From: Chlamydiota bacterium
Lineage (GTDB): Bacteria; Chlamydiota; Chlamydiia; Chlamydiales; RGXB01
NCBI GenBank assembly: GCA_016866475.1
Contig: VGMF01000002.1
Location: 62,001 to 126,000, forward strand
Reading direction: 5' to 3'
DNA length: 64,000 bases
Position 1 is the stretch's first letter. Each line of letters begins with the position of its first letter. A program made the position numbers and the translations under genes. This document shows positions 8,184 to 16,655 of the stretch, one piece after another. Under the pieces are notes generated by a model. The model did no database searches, was not told the DNA's origin, and was given only the letters and a program-made list of their open reading frames with translations.

Positions 8184-8791
8184 GTTGTTACTTTATGTAT
8201 AAATTGTTGTTTAAGTTCATTGAAAGAAAGATTGTTTTCCAAAATGATATCGGCATGAGACTCCAGGGTTTTTGACGGGAGCTGGTGCTCGGTGCGAATG
8301 GTAAATTCCTCCTCGGAAAACCCCTTGTCCTTAGCACGCTCTAACCGAATTTCCCTAGAAGCTGTTACTAAAATTCTAGAATCGAAAAAACTCTCCCAAT
8401 CTCCTTGAATTTTGGGATATATGGAGGCCTCAACCACAAATGCTTTTGCCCCCAGATCCCTATTTTTAAGAAAAAGTCTTTCGACCTCTTTGAAAATGCG
8501 CGGATGCAAAATAGTCTCAAGAGCTAAAAGATTTTTTTTGGATGCAAAAGCTGCCGAGCTAAGTTTTTTTCTAGAAATCTTCCCTTTTTCTAAGATAAAA
8601 GAGCCGAAATAATCTGTCAAAATAGGTAATACCTCTGGATCGTGTTCAAGGATTTTATGGGTGATGTGATCGCAATCGAGGGTGAAAGCTCCCCACTCTT
8701 TAAATAACTTTAAAACAGAGCTTTTTCCCGACCCTATGGGCCCATATACGAGTATACGTTTAATTTTAACACTCCCCCCAGTTTTTAGCAA
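8180..8791 (-). CDS. coaE: Dephospho-CoA kinase
   Basis: Last step of coenzyme A synthesis: phosphorylates the 3'-OH of dephospho-CoA. P-loop VYGPIGSGKSSVLKLF near the start, then WGAFTLDCDHITHKIL (the D-D substrate motif), HPRIFKEVERL and VVEASIYPKI. About 195-203 aa is standard. The start is unclear: the only canonical choice is a TTG at 8791 inside the 3' end of polA, adding about nine residues before KIKRILVYGP. An ATT at 8764 lies 7 nt after a strong GGGGGGAG and would place the start where homologues begin. It overlaps rho by four bases. Confidence 0.93.
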   Translation of the reverse strand: MLKTGGSVKIKRILVYGPIGSGKSSVLKLFKEWGAFTLDCDHITHKILEHDPEVLPILTDYFGSFILEKGKISRKKLSSAAFASKKNLLALETILHPRIFKEVERLFLKNRDLGAKAFVVEASIYPKIQGDWESFFDSRILVTASREIRLERAKDKGFSEEEFTIRTEHQLPSKTLESHADIILENNLSFNELKQQFIHKVTT

Positions 8792-11276
8792 CTAAAGCAT
8801 TGACCTCCAACGGAACTTTCAGGGGATGAATATTTTGCATCAAACGGACAATTTCTTTTTTATACTTTTCTACCTCTTCTGCTTCGCATTCAAAGATCAA
8901 TTCATCGTGAATTTGTAAGAGCATCGAGATTTTGGTCGGGTCAACGATCTGATCGATTTGGATCATGGCAAGCTTAATTAGGTCTGCCTGGGTACCCTGG
9001 ATTTTGGAGTTGACTGCAAAACGTTCCGCCTGCGCTCTGATCGGGGCGTTTCTATTAAGAATTTCGGTTATAGGTCTTTTTCGGCCGAATAATGTGGTGG
9101 AGTGCCCATTTTTACGAGCCTCTTCTTTCAAGGATTCCAAAAATTCCTGTACGCGTGGATAGCGTTCAAAGTAGGTTCTTATGAATTGGGATGCCTCTTT
9201 CATGGATATTTTCAGTTGCTTTCCCAATCCGTGGGGACCCAAGCCATAGATGATACCGAAATTAACCGCTTTGGCACCAAAACGCATCTCATCGGACACT
9301 TTTTCCATAGGAACGCCGAAGACTAAGGAAGCCGTGTAGCGGTGGATGTCCAGATGCTCCGTGAAGGCTTTGATGAGATTTGGATCCTCGGACATATGCG
9401 CAAGAAGTCGCAGCTCCACTTGGGAGTAATCGCAGGATAAAAACCTCCTTGAGGGGGGCATCGCTTTAAAAGCGTGGCGGATCTGATTTCCAATGTCGGA
9501 TCTTACGGGGATATTCTGCAGGTTTGGGTTTGTAGAAGCCAGTCTGCCTGTTTGAGTTGTTGTTTGGCTGAATGTCGTGTGCAAGCGATGCGTGACAGGA
9601 TCGGACAGCTCGATAAGATTTACCGTGTATGTTGAGCGGATTTTTTCAAGGCTCCGGTAATCGATGATCTTCTCAATGATCGGGTGTGCATGGCGCAGCT
9701 CCTCTAGAACTTCGATGCTTGTTGAAAAGCCCGTCTTCCCTTTTGTTTTTGCAGGAAGTTTCAATTCCTCAAATAAAGCGGCTGCCAGTTGTTTTGGAGA
9801 ATTTAGGTTGATAGGGTGTCCAAGCTCCTCTTCGACATTTCGTTTTATCGCCAAACAGTCATGGGATAATTTTTTAGACAGGGCTTCAAGTTCATGAGAA
9901 TCAATATAGATACCGGTCTCTTCCATCTTGAAGAGGATACGAAGGAGCGGCTCCTCTATTTCATGGAGTACGATTGAAAGGGATTGTTCCCTGATTTTTA
10001 GCTCCAAAAGTTCGCTGAGAGGGAATAAAGTTTGAACAAACCAGTCTGCTTCAGTTTCTTGAATAACCTCCGCTGCATGCTGCTGCAAAAGATCCGAAAA
10101 TTTCAAAGACGCATCCGGACTAAGAACATAGGCTGCAAGCATAACGTCAAAAAACGGTTTTTCCACAAGAAATTCTAATTCCTTCAGGTAGTGCAGCAGA
10201 GCTTTAAAGTCATAGGCGAGGATTTTTGATGCTTTTTTGAGGAGCTCTTTTGTTTTAGCTTTTTTCAACTCCTCCCTCGAAAGAAAGTGGATTGGCGATC
10301 CTTCATGTTGAACAAAAATCCCCTCGTCGCCCTGATAAACGCCTCTATAGATTGCCAAAGGGCTGTTCTTAGGCTCCGGCCAATCAGTAGGGCTTACATC
10401 CTTCGCGTGCAGAATGTGCGCTTTTTTAAGGGTGGTTTTTTCTTTTAGGGCGGTGGTCGTTCCCTTTTTTTCTACAGATTCAAGCAAGCTTTTAAAATTA
10501 TAGCGGCGATACAATACAACCAATTTATCTAGGTCGGCAGCTTTTTTCTCACAGCTATCTAGATGCTTCGGTAGGGAAACTTCAGTGTCAAGTGTGGCAA
10601 GAGTCTTTGATAAGATGGCGAGCTTTTTATTTTCCTCTGAGAGGGGCATTTTTTCGTAATCACCATATTGGCGAATCAAATGGGAGCCTTTTTTTGGCCC
10701 AATACCTGCAACCCCCGGGATGTTATCCGAAGTATCTCCTATGAGTCCTAAGTAGGTAGTGAACTCCTCCGGATACACCTGGTATGTCTCAAAAACACCC
10801 TCTTTTGTGATCTCAAGATTATCTTTGTGCGCATGTATGCAATGGACTTTCGGGCTGACTAGCTGGCATAGGTCCTTATCGGAGCTAAAAATGTACACCT
10901 GATAGCCAAGGCTCTCATATTTTTTTGTAAGTGTGCCGATTGTGTCATCGGCTTCTACGTTTTCTATTGCAACGCGCGGCAGGCCGAGGGCGTCACAAAA
11001 TTCTTTAGAGGCTTCTATTTGAGCGGGCAAATCGTCCGGCGCCTTGTGTCTTTTTCCCTTGTACTCCGGGTAAATTGATTGCCTTGAAGTCTTATTTGAA
11101 GGAGCATCGTAAACTACGGCTATATGCTTGGGATGAAAGTCCTCTTCAATTTTTAAAAGAGCCCTGACAAATCCGTAAAGGGCATTTGTGGGAAATCCGT
11201 CCGGTGCGCGCATATTGCGAATGGCAAAGTAGGATCGGAAAAGAAATGAGGAAGCATCAATAACATAGAATTTCAT
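8766..11276 (-). CDS. polA: DNA polymerase I
   Basis: Repair and Okazaki-fragment polymerase. N-terminal 5'-3' exonuclease domain (about 1-290, with YVIDASSFLFRSYFA, VEADDTIG, GDTSDNIPGVAGIG). A middle region corresponds to the 3'-5' exonuclease fold. The C-terminal polymerase has motif A (CDYSQVELRLLAHMS), motif B (FGAKAVNFGIIYGLG) and motif C (LLQIHDELIFECE). In the middle region the proofreading acidic residues are not seen: where DxE is expected the sequence reads LAIYRGVYQ. The polymerase therefore probably lacks proofreading. I prefer ATG 11276 (MKFYVIDA) to the ATG four codons upstream. It is transcribed towards coaE and rho and preceded by sohB across a short gap. Confidence 0.95.
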   Translation of the reverse strand: MKFYVIDASSFLFRSYFAIRNMRAPDGFPTNALYGFVRALLKIEEDFHPKHIAVVYDAPSNKTSRQSIYPEYKGKRHKAPDDLPAQIEASKEFCDALGLPRVAIENVEADDTIGTLTKKYESLGYQVYIFSSDKDLCQLVSPKVHCIHAHKDNLEITKEGVFETYQVYPEEFTTYLGLIGDTSDNIPGVAGIGPKKGSHLIRQYGDYEKMPLSEENKKLAILSKTLATLDTEVSLPKHLDSCEKKAADLDKLVVLYRRYNFKSLLESVEKKGTTTALKEKTTLKKAHILHAKDVSPTDWPEPKNSPLAIYRGVYQGDEGIFVQHEGSPIHFLSREELKKAKTKELLKKASKILAYDFKALLHYLKELEFLVEKPFFDVMLAAYVLSPDASLKFSDLLQQHAAEVIQETEADWFVQTLFPLSELLELKIREQSLSIVLHEIEEPLLRILFKMEETGIYIDSHELEALSKKLSHDCLAIKRNVEEELGHPINLNSPKQLAAALFEELKLPAKTKGKTGFSTSIEVLEELRHAHPIIEKIIDYRSLEKIRSTYTVNLIELSDPVTHRLHTTFSQTTTQTGRLASTNPNLQNIPVRSDIGNQIRHAFKAMPPSRRFLSCDYSQVELRLLAHMSEDPNLIKAFTEHLDIHRYTASLVFGVPMEKVSDEMRFGAKAVNFGIIYGLGPHGLGKQLKISMKEASQFIRTYFERYPRVQEFLESLKEEARKNGHSTTLFGRKRPITEILNRNAPIRAQAERFAVNSKIQGTQADLIKLAMIQIDQIVDPTKISMLLQIHDELIFECEAEEVEKYKKEIVRLMQNIHPLKVPLEVNALVAKNWGEC

Positions 11277-11329
11277 CAGGAGGACCATAGAATTTAAAGG
11301 GGCTTGAAAAGCCCCTTTGAAATTTTGAC

Positions 11330-12376
11330 TTATAAGGGATACAAAGCGAGTATTTGATCATTTTTTATCTCAGTAGTCCCGTCATTGAATAACTTATGTT
11401 CATGGACTATTTTACCTGACTTAAGTATCGACTGAACTCCCCCAAGTTGGAAGGGGGGGACATACTGAGCCAGCACAAAACGGTACTGCATGTCATGGAG
11501 CCCTGCAGCTTCAGCGAGAGCTGTGAGAGCAGAACCCAGTGTAGCATCGGGAACATTTGTGAAACCGTATTGGACCGCTTCGCTCGAAATATACATATTT
11601 GCACCGATTTCCAATAGTTTGTCTTTGTATTGTTTCTTTGTCATCCCATCCGGTGTCCGTCCATCTACAACACTGTCGACAAATTGCTGATACAAACTAT
11701 TTAAAAGCGGTTTGTAGAAATCTTGCTCGTCAGGTGTCCAGGGGGTAAAATAATCAAGATGGATTTTATTCTTTGTCGAAAGATTAAGAGCGTCTACCCC
11801 GTTATTTTTTAAGAACGTATTGAAGTTGAAAAAGGGGCCCATGCGCACTCCGACCGATCCAAGAATGGAAGGAGGTGTGGAAAATATTTTATCGCAGGCT
11901 GAGGAGATGAAAATACCCCCAGATGCACATAAACCGTCAACAAAACCGTACACAGGAATCTTGTAACGCTCTTTAAGCTGCTTAAAAGTCATGTACATAT
12001 TGTAAGAATCGACGGCGCTACCACCTGGTGTATTAAGATAAATAAGTATCCCTTTCAATTGCCCTGGGAGAAATTGCTGATCGATTTGCAAAACAAGCGA
12101 GTCCAAAAGTTCGCTATTGCAACTTTGCGTTCCTATCATCCCTATATTCACCCTTAAAAGAGCAGGATCATGCATTTTTTGGCTCAAAGTCCCATCAGGA
12201 CGGGGTTGATTCAAGAAGATATGTTGGAAAGGGGGGATGTCCTTCGCTGTAAAAACAGCCACCGATAAGAATGTTAAAAAAACTCCAAAGCTTAGCAACG
12301 CTCCCAGAATCCCCAAAAAAGCGGATGAAAAGGCACGTAGCGCAGAGGCAAAAATCGATTCACGAATGAAGTTCAT
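11330..12376 (-). CDS. sohB: SohB/SppA-type S49 signal peptide peptidase-like protease
   Basis: Inner-membrane serine protease of family S49, which clears cleaved signal peptides or membrane proteins. ATG 12376 follows GAGGAG at 7-nt spacing and is preferred to the upstream ATG at 12391. A transmembrane anchor occupies about residues 10-40. The protease core has KGILIYLNTPGGSAVDSYN, the nucleophile-serine region GLCASGGIFISSACDKIF and SILGSVGVRMGPFFNF; a lysine in the following NLSTKNKIHLDYFTPW block is the likely general base. 348 aa fits a single-repeat SohB. It sits directly upstream of polA, as recalled for C. trachomatis CT494-CT493. Confidence 0.92.
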   Translation of the reverse strand: MNFIRESIFASALRAFSSAFLGILGALLSFGVFLTFLSVAVFTAKDIPPFQHIFLNQPRPDGTLSQKMHDPALLRVNIGMIGTQSCNSELLDSLVLQIDQQFLPGQLKGILIYLNTPGGSAVDSYNMYMTFKQLKERYKIPVYGFVDGLCASGGIFISSACDKIFSTPPSILGSVGVRMGPFFNFNTFLKNNGVDALNLSTKNKIHLDYFTPWTPDEQDFYKPLLNSLYQQFVDSVVDGRTPDGMTKKQYKDKLLEIGANMYISSEAVQYGFTNVPDATLGSALTALAEAAGLHDMQYRFVLAQYVPPFQLGGVQSILKSGKIVHEHKLFNDGTTEIKNDQILALYPL

Positions 12377-12694
12377 GGGTATACTCCTCATATTGTAGAA
12401 AACTGATTCTTTTCCTAGAAATTCTCTCTAGAACAGAATTTTTGGATAAAGATAAACCTGACCTCTTTTTAAACTTTATCCGTAGCGACCCTTGGGGCAG
12501 TTTTTTTATGTTTTTTCAAAAATCTTAAGGAGTCGGAAAGGCTTAAGTCTCGGTAAAAGAGATGAACCTATTGTAACTTAAAAATACCATTTAATGGAAC
12601 AGATCTCTTTCGTACCGACCGGGGTAGGTTAGGTTTTATTAAGTAAATTTTCCCGATTTCTACAATTATAGATTTTGATTTCTGGGGGGGGGTT
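12377..12694. other. Intergenic region with two long inverted repeats
   Basis: About 318 bp between pgsA and sohB (both reverse strand) without a gene. GGATAAAG (12444-12451) pairs with CTTTATCC (12474-12481). A longer stem pairs CGGTAAAAGAGAT (12551-12563) with ATCTCTTT-CG-TACCG (12603-12617), 13 bp with a 2-nt bulge and a 39-nt loop. One may end pgsA transcripts and the other may lie in the sohB leader. No clear promoter seen. Confidence 0.5.
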
Positions 12695-13189
12695 TTAAGA
12701 CAGCTCTCTAAGATTTTGTTGTATTGATAGCCAATACCTTACCGAGAGATAGGGAAAAAGAAGCGTAAGGTATTGAATATGGTTGATCCCAAAAATTGTT
12801 GCAGTAAGGATAACAAATTGGAGGAACGTCATCAATTTTCCATAGAAATTCGAGCTAACGGTGGCAGATTTTAAAAATTTTCTATAGGTGATGAGGTGCA
12901 CGATAAGAAAGGCGTCCCTCAGAAAAAATAGGGTAAAAAATAGGGGGTGCAGGTCTTTTTCCAATAAAAGAATTATCGAGACGAAAAAAACAAATAGTTT
13001 GTCTGTTAAGGGATCTATGGTGGCTCCAATTTTTGAAACCAGACCAAACCTGCGTGCAATCCAACCGTCAAAAAAATCGGACAACGCTGCAAAAAAAATG
13101 GCCGTAAGCCGGATCTCAATGCTTGTCTTCAGGAAGACGAGAGCTAAAGGGATCCTCGTTAAGGATATGATTGTCGGTAGGTACTGCAT
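12695..13189 (-). CDS. pgsA: CDP-diacylglycerol--glycerol-3-phosphate 3-phosphatidyltransferase
   Basis: Makes phosphatidylglycerophosphate, the committed step to phosphatidylglycerol. The CDP-alcohol phosphotransferase signature is complete: SDFFDGWIARRFGLVSKIGATIDPLTDKL (residues about 37-65), D-x2-DG-x2-AR-x8-G-x3-D-x3-D with all four aspartates. Several hydrophobic helices follow. 164 aa is a little short for the family. It overlaps dedA by 74 bp, which suggests coupling. CdsA, which supplies its CDP-diacylglycerol, is encoded at 37957. Confidence 0.93.
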   Translation of the reverse strand: MQYLPTIISLTRIPLALVFLKTSIEIRLTAIFFAALSDFFDGWIARRFGLVSKIGATIDPLTDKLFVFFVSIILLLEKDLHPLFFTLFFLRDAFLIVHLITYRKFLKSATVSSNFYGKLMTFLQFVILTATIFGINHIQYLTLLFPYLSVRYWLSIQQNLRELS

Positions 13190-13787
13190 TACATTGTCGT
13201 CTAAGCTGTATGTGTATATAAATTAAAATGAAGATCATCGCGAGAGGTAGCAAGAAGATAAGCTTTTCCTTAATCCAGCCGGTGCTCTGCCCGAAATGAT
13301 AAAAAATCGTGAAAACGCAACTTGTCCAGATAAAAGAGGCTACCAAATCGGTCAAGACTAAAGTTGCGTACCGGAATTTGAATATGCCGGCTCCTATAAA
13401 CATCGCGAGTCGAAATCCAAACGGGATAAAACGCCCGACGATGAAGGTTAGAGCACCATATCTATGCAAAAAATTCTGCACTTTATCGAGCCGTTCTTGT
13501 GGCAGGAGACTGGAAATTTTCTTGTATTTAAGCAACTTTTGACCCAAGATTCTGCCAATCCAGTAGTCCACTTGGCCACACGAGAAGGCCCCCAAATAAC
13601 AGGCTATAAAAAACGGGGTGAAAGAGTCGAAGTACACGCCGATCATGGCACCTGTAAAAATAAGCAGATCGAGGCTTATGACAAAGGTTAAACTTGAGCA
13701 CAGGATGCAAAAAAACACCAGAAAGGGGGCGAAATCGGGATGCTGGTGCGCGAAATCACTGAGATTAGTAGCAAAATCCTCTATCAT
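13116..13787 (-). CDS. DedA-family (VTT domain) membrane protein
   Basis: Polytopic membrane protein of the DedA/SNARE-associated family, linked to undecaprenyl-phosphate or phospholipid translocation. The signature GRFIPFGFRLAMFIGAGIFKF, with the family's F-[VI]-x-R-[FH]-x-P arginine-proline pair (IVGRFIPFG), is near residue 120. It is preceded by an acidic re-entrant region (YLGAFSCGQVDYWIGRILG). Four to five hydrophobic segments are visible in 223 aa. The position next to pgsA suits a lipid role. Which DedA subgroup cannot be told; the transported substrate is unknown. Confidence 0.85.
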   Translation of the reverse strand: MIEDFATNLSDFAHQHPDFAPFLVFFCILCSSLTFVISLDLLIFTGAMIGVYFDSFTPFFIACYLGAFSCGQVDYWIGRILGQKLLKYKKISSLLPQERLDKVQNFLHRYGALTFIVGRFIPFGFRLAMFIGAGIFKFRYATLVLTDLVASFIWTSCVFTIFYHFGQSTGWIKEKLIFLLPLAMIFILIYIHIQLRRQCNAVPTDNHILNEDPFSSRLPEDKH

Positions 13788-13792
13788 CTGGG

Positions 13793-15358
13793 CTACACTC
13801 TTGCAAGGGATTCGTCTGCTGTAGTCGGATTGGGGGCCGGCTCGGGCGCAGGTTCTTGCGAAGACGTTGATAATTCATCAAATTGCTTTCCAAGAGACTT
13901 GACGGCACTAATCCAGCCGATAAAGAAGAGACCTAAAAAAACACCAACAACAGGTGTGCTCATCGATACCGATCCAAGGGTGATAATCAGCGACTGGTGG
14001 ATCAACCCGCTCCCCGATTTACCAAGACGCGATCCGACGCCGTCGATCGCCGCTTTCCCTTTAAGCTTAGACTCGGGCGAGAGGGGGATGAAGGCGATTT
14101 CTTTAGTGGTATCGAAAAAGGTGAACTTGCATGCACGGGAGAAGATATTCTGAATCGATCCAATAAGGACGATCAGCATAAGAGGGGTAGCTCCTAAAAC
14201 GCAGGAGAAGTGGTGCAAAAACGGAGTTTGACGGAAGTAGTGGCAAAAGAAGAACAGGGCGCCTGAAACCAGAAGAATAACGGGCGTTACAAGGGCGCTT
14301 ACTGTCCAACCAAAACGGCGGGTTACAGGTCCGGTGAAAGCTAATGATAAGACTGTGGACATGGCGCCAATCCACCAAATTACCTTACCGTAAAAGGCGT
14401 TTTGCTCTGTAGGATTGGGGTACAGTTGCTGCACCTGATCTTTCCAGACGACCTCGATCATATTCAACGAAATATTATACGATAAAACAATAATGGCAAT
14501 ATAAATCAGGTAGCGAGAGCGGGCTAGATAAGCAAAGTTTTTGCGCATCCCCATCCGCATCTTCTCCGGCTCTGCCCGGCCTTCGGCCGTTTTGGCATCG
14601 CCTGCAAAAAATGAGAGGTTTACGTAGCGGAATAAAAACATGGACGCAAGCCCGCTGAAGACGATGACTACGGATATAAGCGAAAGCGACTGCCCCCAGC
14701 TATCCCCTTTGTATATCGGGAGGGAAAAGGCGCCGGACGACAGGTAGCCGATCGCTTCTCCTGCGAGCATCGTTGCAATATTCGCCCCTACCCCAAGGAT
14801 GGCATAGTAGCGCTTTGCGTCCGAAACACTTGTCACTTCATTGGCAAATCCCCAGAAAAGGACGGTCATGATGGTTGTGCCCCAGAGCTCGGACATAACG
14901 TAGAAAAGGGTAAAACTCCAATTGCGCAGCATGGCAATTAAACCTTGAGCTCCCTCGGGCAAGTAGGACTGCAGGGCATCTGCCAGCTGGTGGGGGTGAA
15001 TAAAATTTTGAAAAGGGTAGAGGACAAAGGCGAAAAGGGCAAAAAATCCTACAAAGAGCGACATCATGATGTAAAAAATCTGCTCTCGCCGGTATTTGTT
15101 TGCGATTTTTGTATAAAAGTAGGTAACAAAAAGGGTCATAGGCATCAGCACCCAGACCTTTATGAAGGGGATGGTACCGGCCCCGGAGGCCTTTGCTGTC
15201 ATTACCAGCGTGTCCTTAGTTGTTTTTAAAATACTATAATTAAATACGATAAGTGCGTAGATAATTAGCATGGGAATGAATTTTTTTAATTCATGAGCGT
15301 GAATCGGCCATAAAGTTGACCGGATTCTACCAAATTGGACCGCAGCCGCGTTTGTCAT
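13793..15358 (-). CDS. NTT-family nucleotide transporter (Npt2-like by position)
   Basis: Non-mitochondrial ATP/ADP-type carrier used by obligate intracellular bacteria and plastids. About twelve hydrophobic helices in 521 aa. Family hallmarks: N-terminal RSTLWPIHAHELKKFIPML, YSILKTTKDTLVMTA, SELWGTTIMTVLFWGFANEV, SDAKRYYAILGVGANIATMLAGE, a mid-protein NISLNMIEVVWKDQ and C-terminal FFDTTKEIAFIPLSPESKLKGKAAID. Two chlamydial types exist: an ATP/ADP antiporter (Npt1) and a proton-driven nucleotide symporter (Npt2). In C. trachomatis the copy beside sohB and pgsA is Npt2 (CT495, from memory), so Npt2 is favoured by context only. A proline-alanine-rich tail of about 30 aa looks unstructured. Confidence 0.93.
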   Translation of the reverse strand: MTNAAAVQFGRIRSTLWPIHAHELKKFIPMLIIYALIVFNYSILKTTKDTLVMTAKASGAGTIPFIKVWVLMPMTLFVTYFYTKIANKYRREQIFYIMMSLFVGFFALFAFVLYPFQNFIHPHQLADALQSYLPEGAQGLIAMLRNWSFTLFYVMSELWGTTIMTVLFWGFANEVTSVSDAKRYYAILGVGANIATMLAGEAIGYLSSGAFSLPIYKGDSWGQSLSLISVVIVFSGLASMFLFRYVNLSFFAGDAKTAEGRAEPEKMRMGMRKNFAYLARSRYLIYIAIIVLSYNISLNMIEVVWKDQVQQLYPNPTEQNAFYGKVIWWIGAMSTVLSLAFTGPVTRRFGWTVSALVTPVILLVSGALFFFCHYFRQTPFLHHFSCVLGATPLMLIVLIGSIQNIFSRACKFTFFDTTKEIAFIPLSPESKLKGKAAIDGVGSRLGKSGSGLIHQSLIITLGSVSMSTPVVGVFLGLFFIGWISAVKSLGKQFDELSTSSQEPAPEPAPNPTTADESLARV

Positions 15359-15388
15359 TATCTACCACAGGGGTTAAGACAGGATACC

Positions 15389-15416
15389 ATTATAAAGGTT
15401 TTCCGATATTTGACAA
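15389..15416 (-). promoter_or_regulatory. Sigma66/sigma70-type promoter for the nucleotide transporter gene
   Basis: On the minus strand TTGTCA (15416-15411) is followed 16 bp later by a perfect TATAAT (15394-15389), about 30 bp upstream of the transporter ATG at 15358. Spacing and position fit a housekeeping promoter that could drive the transporter-dedA-pgsA unit. Confidence 0.6.
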
Positions 15417-15473
15417 TCACGCAGAGTTTTTTTATGATTTTTTTATGCTAACTCAATAAGTAAAAAATATTTT

Positions 15474-16652
15474 TTACTCTTTTAGCCACTTCAAAGAAGG
15501 GAGATCCATACAGGTGATAAATTCAATCATGGCTCCTCCTCCGGTCGAGAGCCAACTGAAGGCATGTTTTCCGTGTAAAGACTCCACCATATGCATGGTG
15601 TCCCCGCCTCCGGCTATTTTTGTCGCCTTTACCCCTTCCAGGCACTGAATGAGGGCGCGGCTCCCCTCATCAAAGGGGGGAGTCTCAAAAATCCCCAGGG
15701 GCCCGTTCCATAGCACGGTTTTGGCGCTAATAAGAATTTTTTTAAACATCTCTACTGAGTGGGTGCCTATGTCGCAGGCGACAAAACCTTGTGGAATCGG
15801 AAAAAGGCTCTGGTAAATTTCCCCCGATGCGTTCTGCACAACCTGGTCAACGGGTAGTAAAATTTTTTTACCTTCTCGGCTCTGGAGGATCTTTTTTGCT
15901 TGTTCAACAAAATCCGGTTCGATTTCAGTATCCCCTACATCTTCGCCGCGCGCCTTTAAGAAGGTGTAAGCCATAAGTCCCCCAATAATGAGGGAGTCCG
16001 CTTTTTCAAGTACAGATTCGATCAAGGGAAGCTTTGAGGATAATTTTGCACCTCCTATGATCGCAACAAAAGGGGACTCGGGTTTTTTGAACGTTCGGGT
16101 GAGTAGGAGGATCTCCTTATCCAATAAGAAACCTGCAAAGGACTTCTTTGGAAACAGCTCGGGCAATACGGCAACGGAGGCATCACCCCGGTGGCTAACC
16201 GCAAAAGCGTCGTTGATGAACACATCGCCTAATTCGCTCAGCTGTTTAGCAAATTGGTAATCCCCTTTTTTCTCTTCAGGGTAAAAACGGAGGTTTTCGA
16301 GCAAAATGATGGATCCGGGCTTTGCCTGGTGGATAAGAAATTTGGGTTCGGGTCCAATCGATTCCTTGCAAAAAAGGACCTCCCTATCTAAAAGTTCCGC
16401 CAGCTTTTCCTGCACAGGCTTGAGAGTGAGCTTATCATCGGTCCCGTCGGGTCTGCCAAGGTGGCTCATTAAAACAATTTTCGTCTCTCTGCACTTTGCT
16501 TGTAGGAATTCGATTGTCGGTAAGCAGGCACGAATTTTAGAGTCATCGAGGATAACGCCCTCTTTCATAGGGACGTTGAGGTCTACACGTAGAAGGACAG
16601 TTCCCTCGCAGGGCATTTTAGAAAGTGTTTTGAGTTCGTTTAACTGCGTCAT
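15474..16652 (-). CDS. pgk: Phosphoglycerate kinase
   Basis: Glycolytic enzyme transferring phosphate from 1,3-bisphosphoglycerate to ADP. Conserved parts in order: LLRVDLNVPMKEG near residue 21, LMSHLGRPDG, LLENLRFYPEEKKGD, NDAFAVSHRGDASV, AIIGGAKLSSKL, VLWNGPLGIFE and the nucleotide loop AGGGDTMHMVES near the end. 392 aa is standard. It is the last gene of the reverse-strand DUF2709-tsaE-engB-dnaQ-pgk unit, 3 bp after dnaQ. Confidence 0.97.
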   Translation of the reverse strand: MTQLNELKTLSKMPCEGTVLLRVDLNVPMKEGVILDDSKIRACLPTIEFLQAKCRETKIVLMSHLGRPDGTDDKLTLKPVQEKLAELLDREVLFCKESIGPEPKFLIHQAKPGSIILLENLRFYPEEKKGDYQFAKQLSELGDVFINDAFAVSHRGDASVAVLPELFPKKSFAGFLLDKEILLLTRTFKKPESPFVAIIGGAKLSSKLPLIESVLEKADSLIIGGLMAYTFLKARGEDVGDTEIEPDFVEQAKKILQSREGKKILLPVDQVVQNASGEIYQSLFPIPQGFVACDIGTHSVEMFKKILISAKTVLWNGPLGIFETPPFDEGSRALIQCLEGVKATKIAGGGDTMHMVESLHGKHAFSWLSTGGGAMIEFITCMDLPSLKWLKE

Positions 16653-16655
16653 GAT

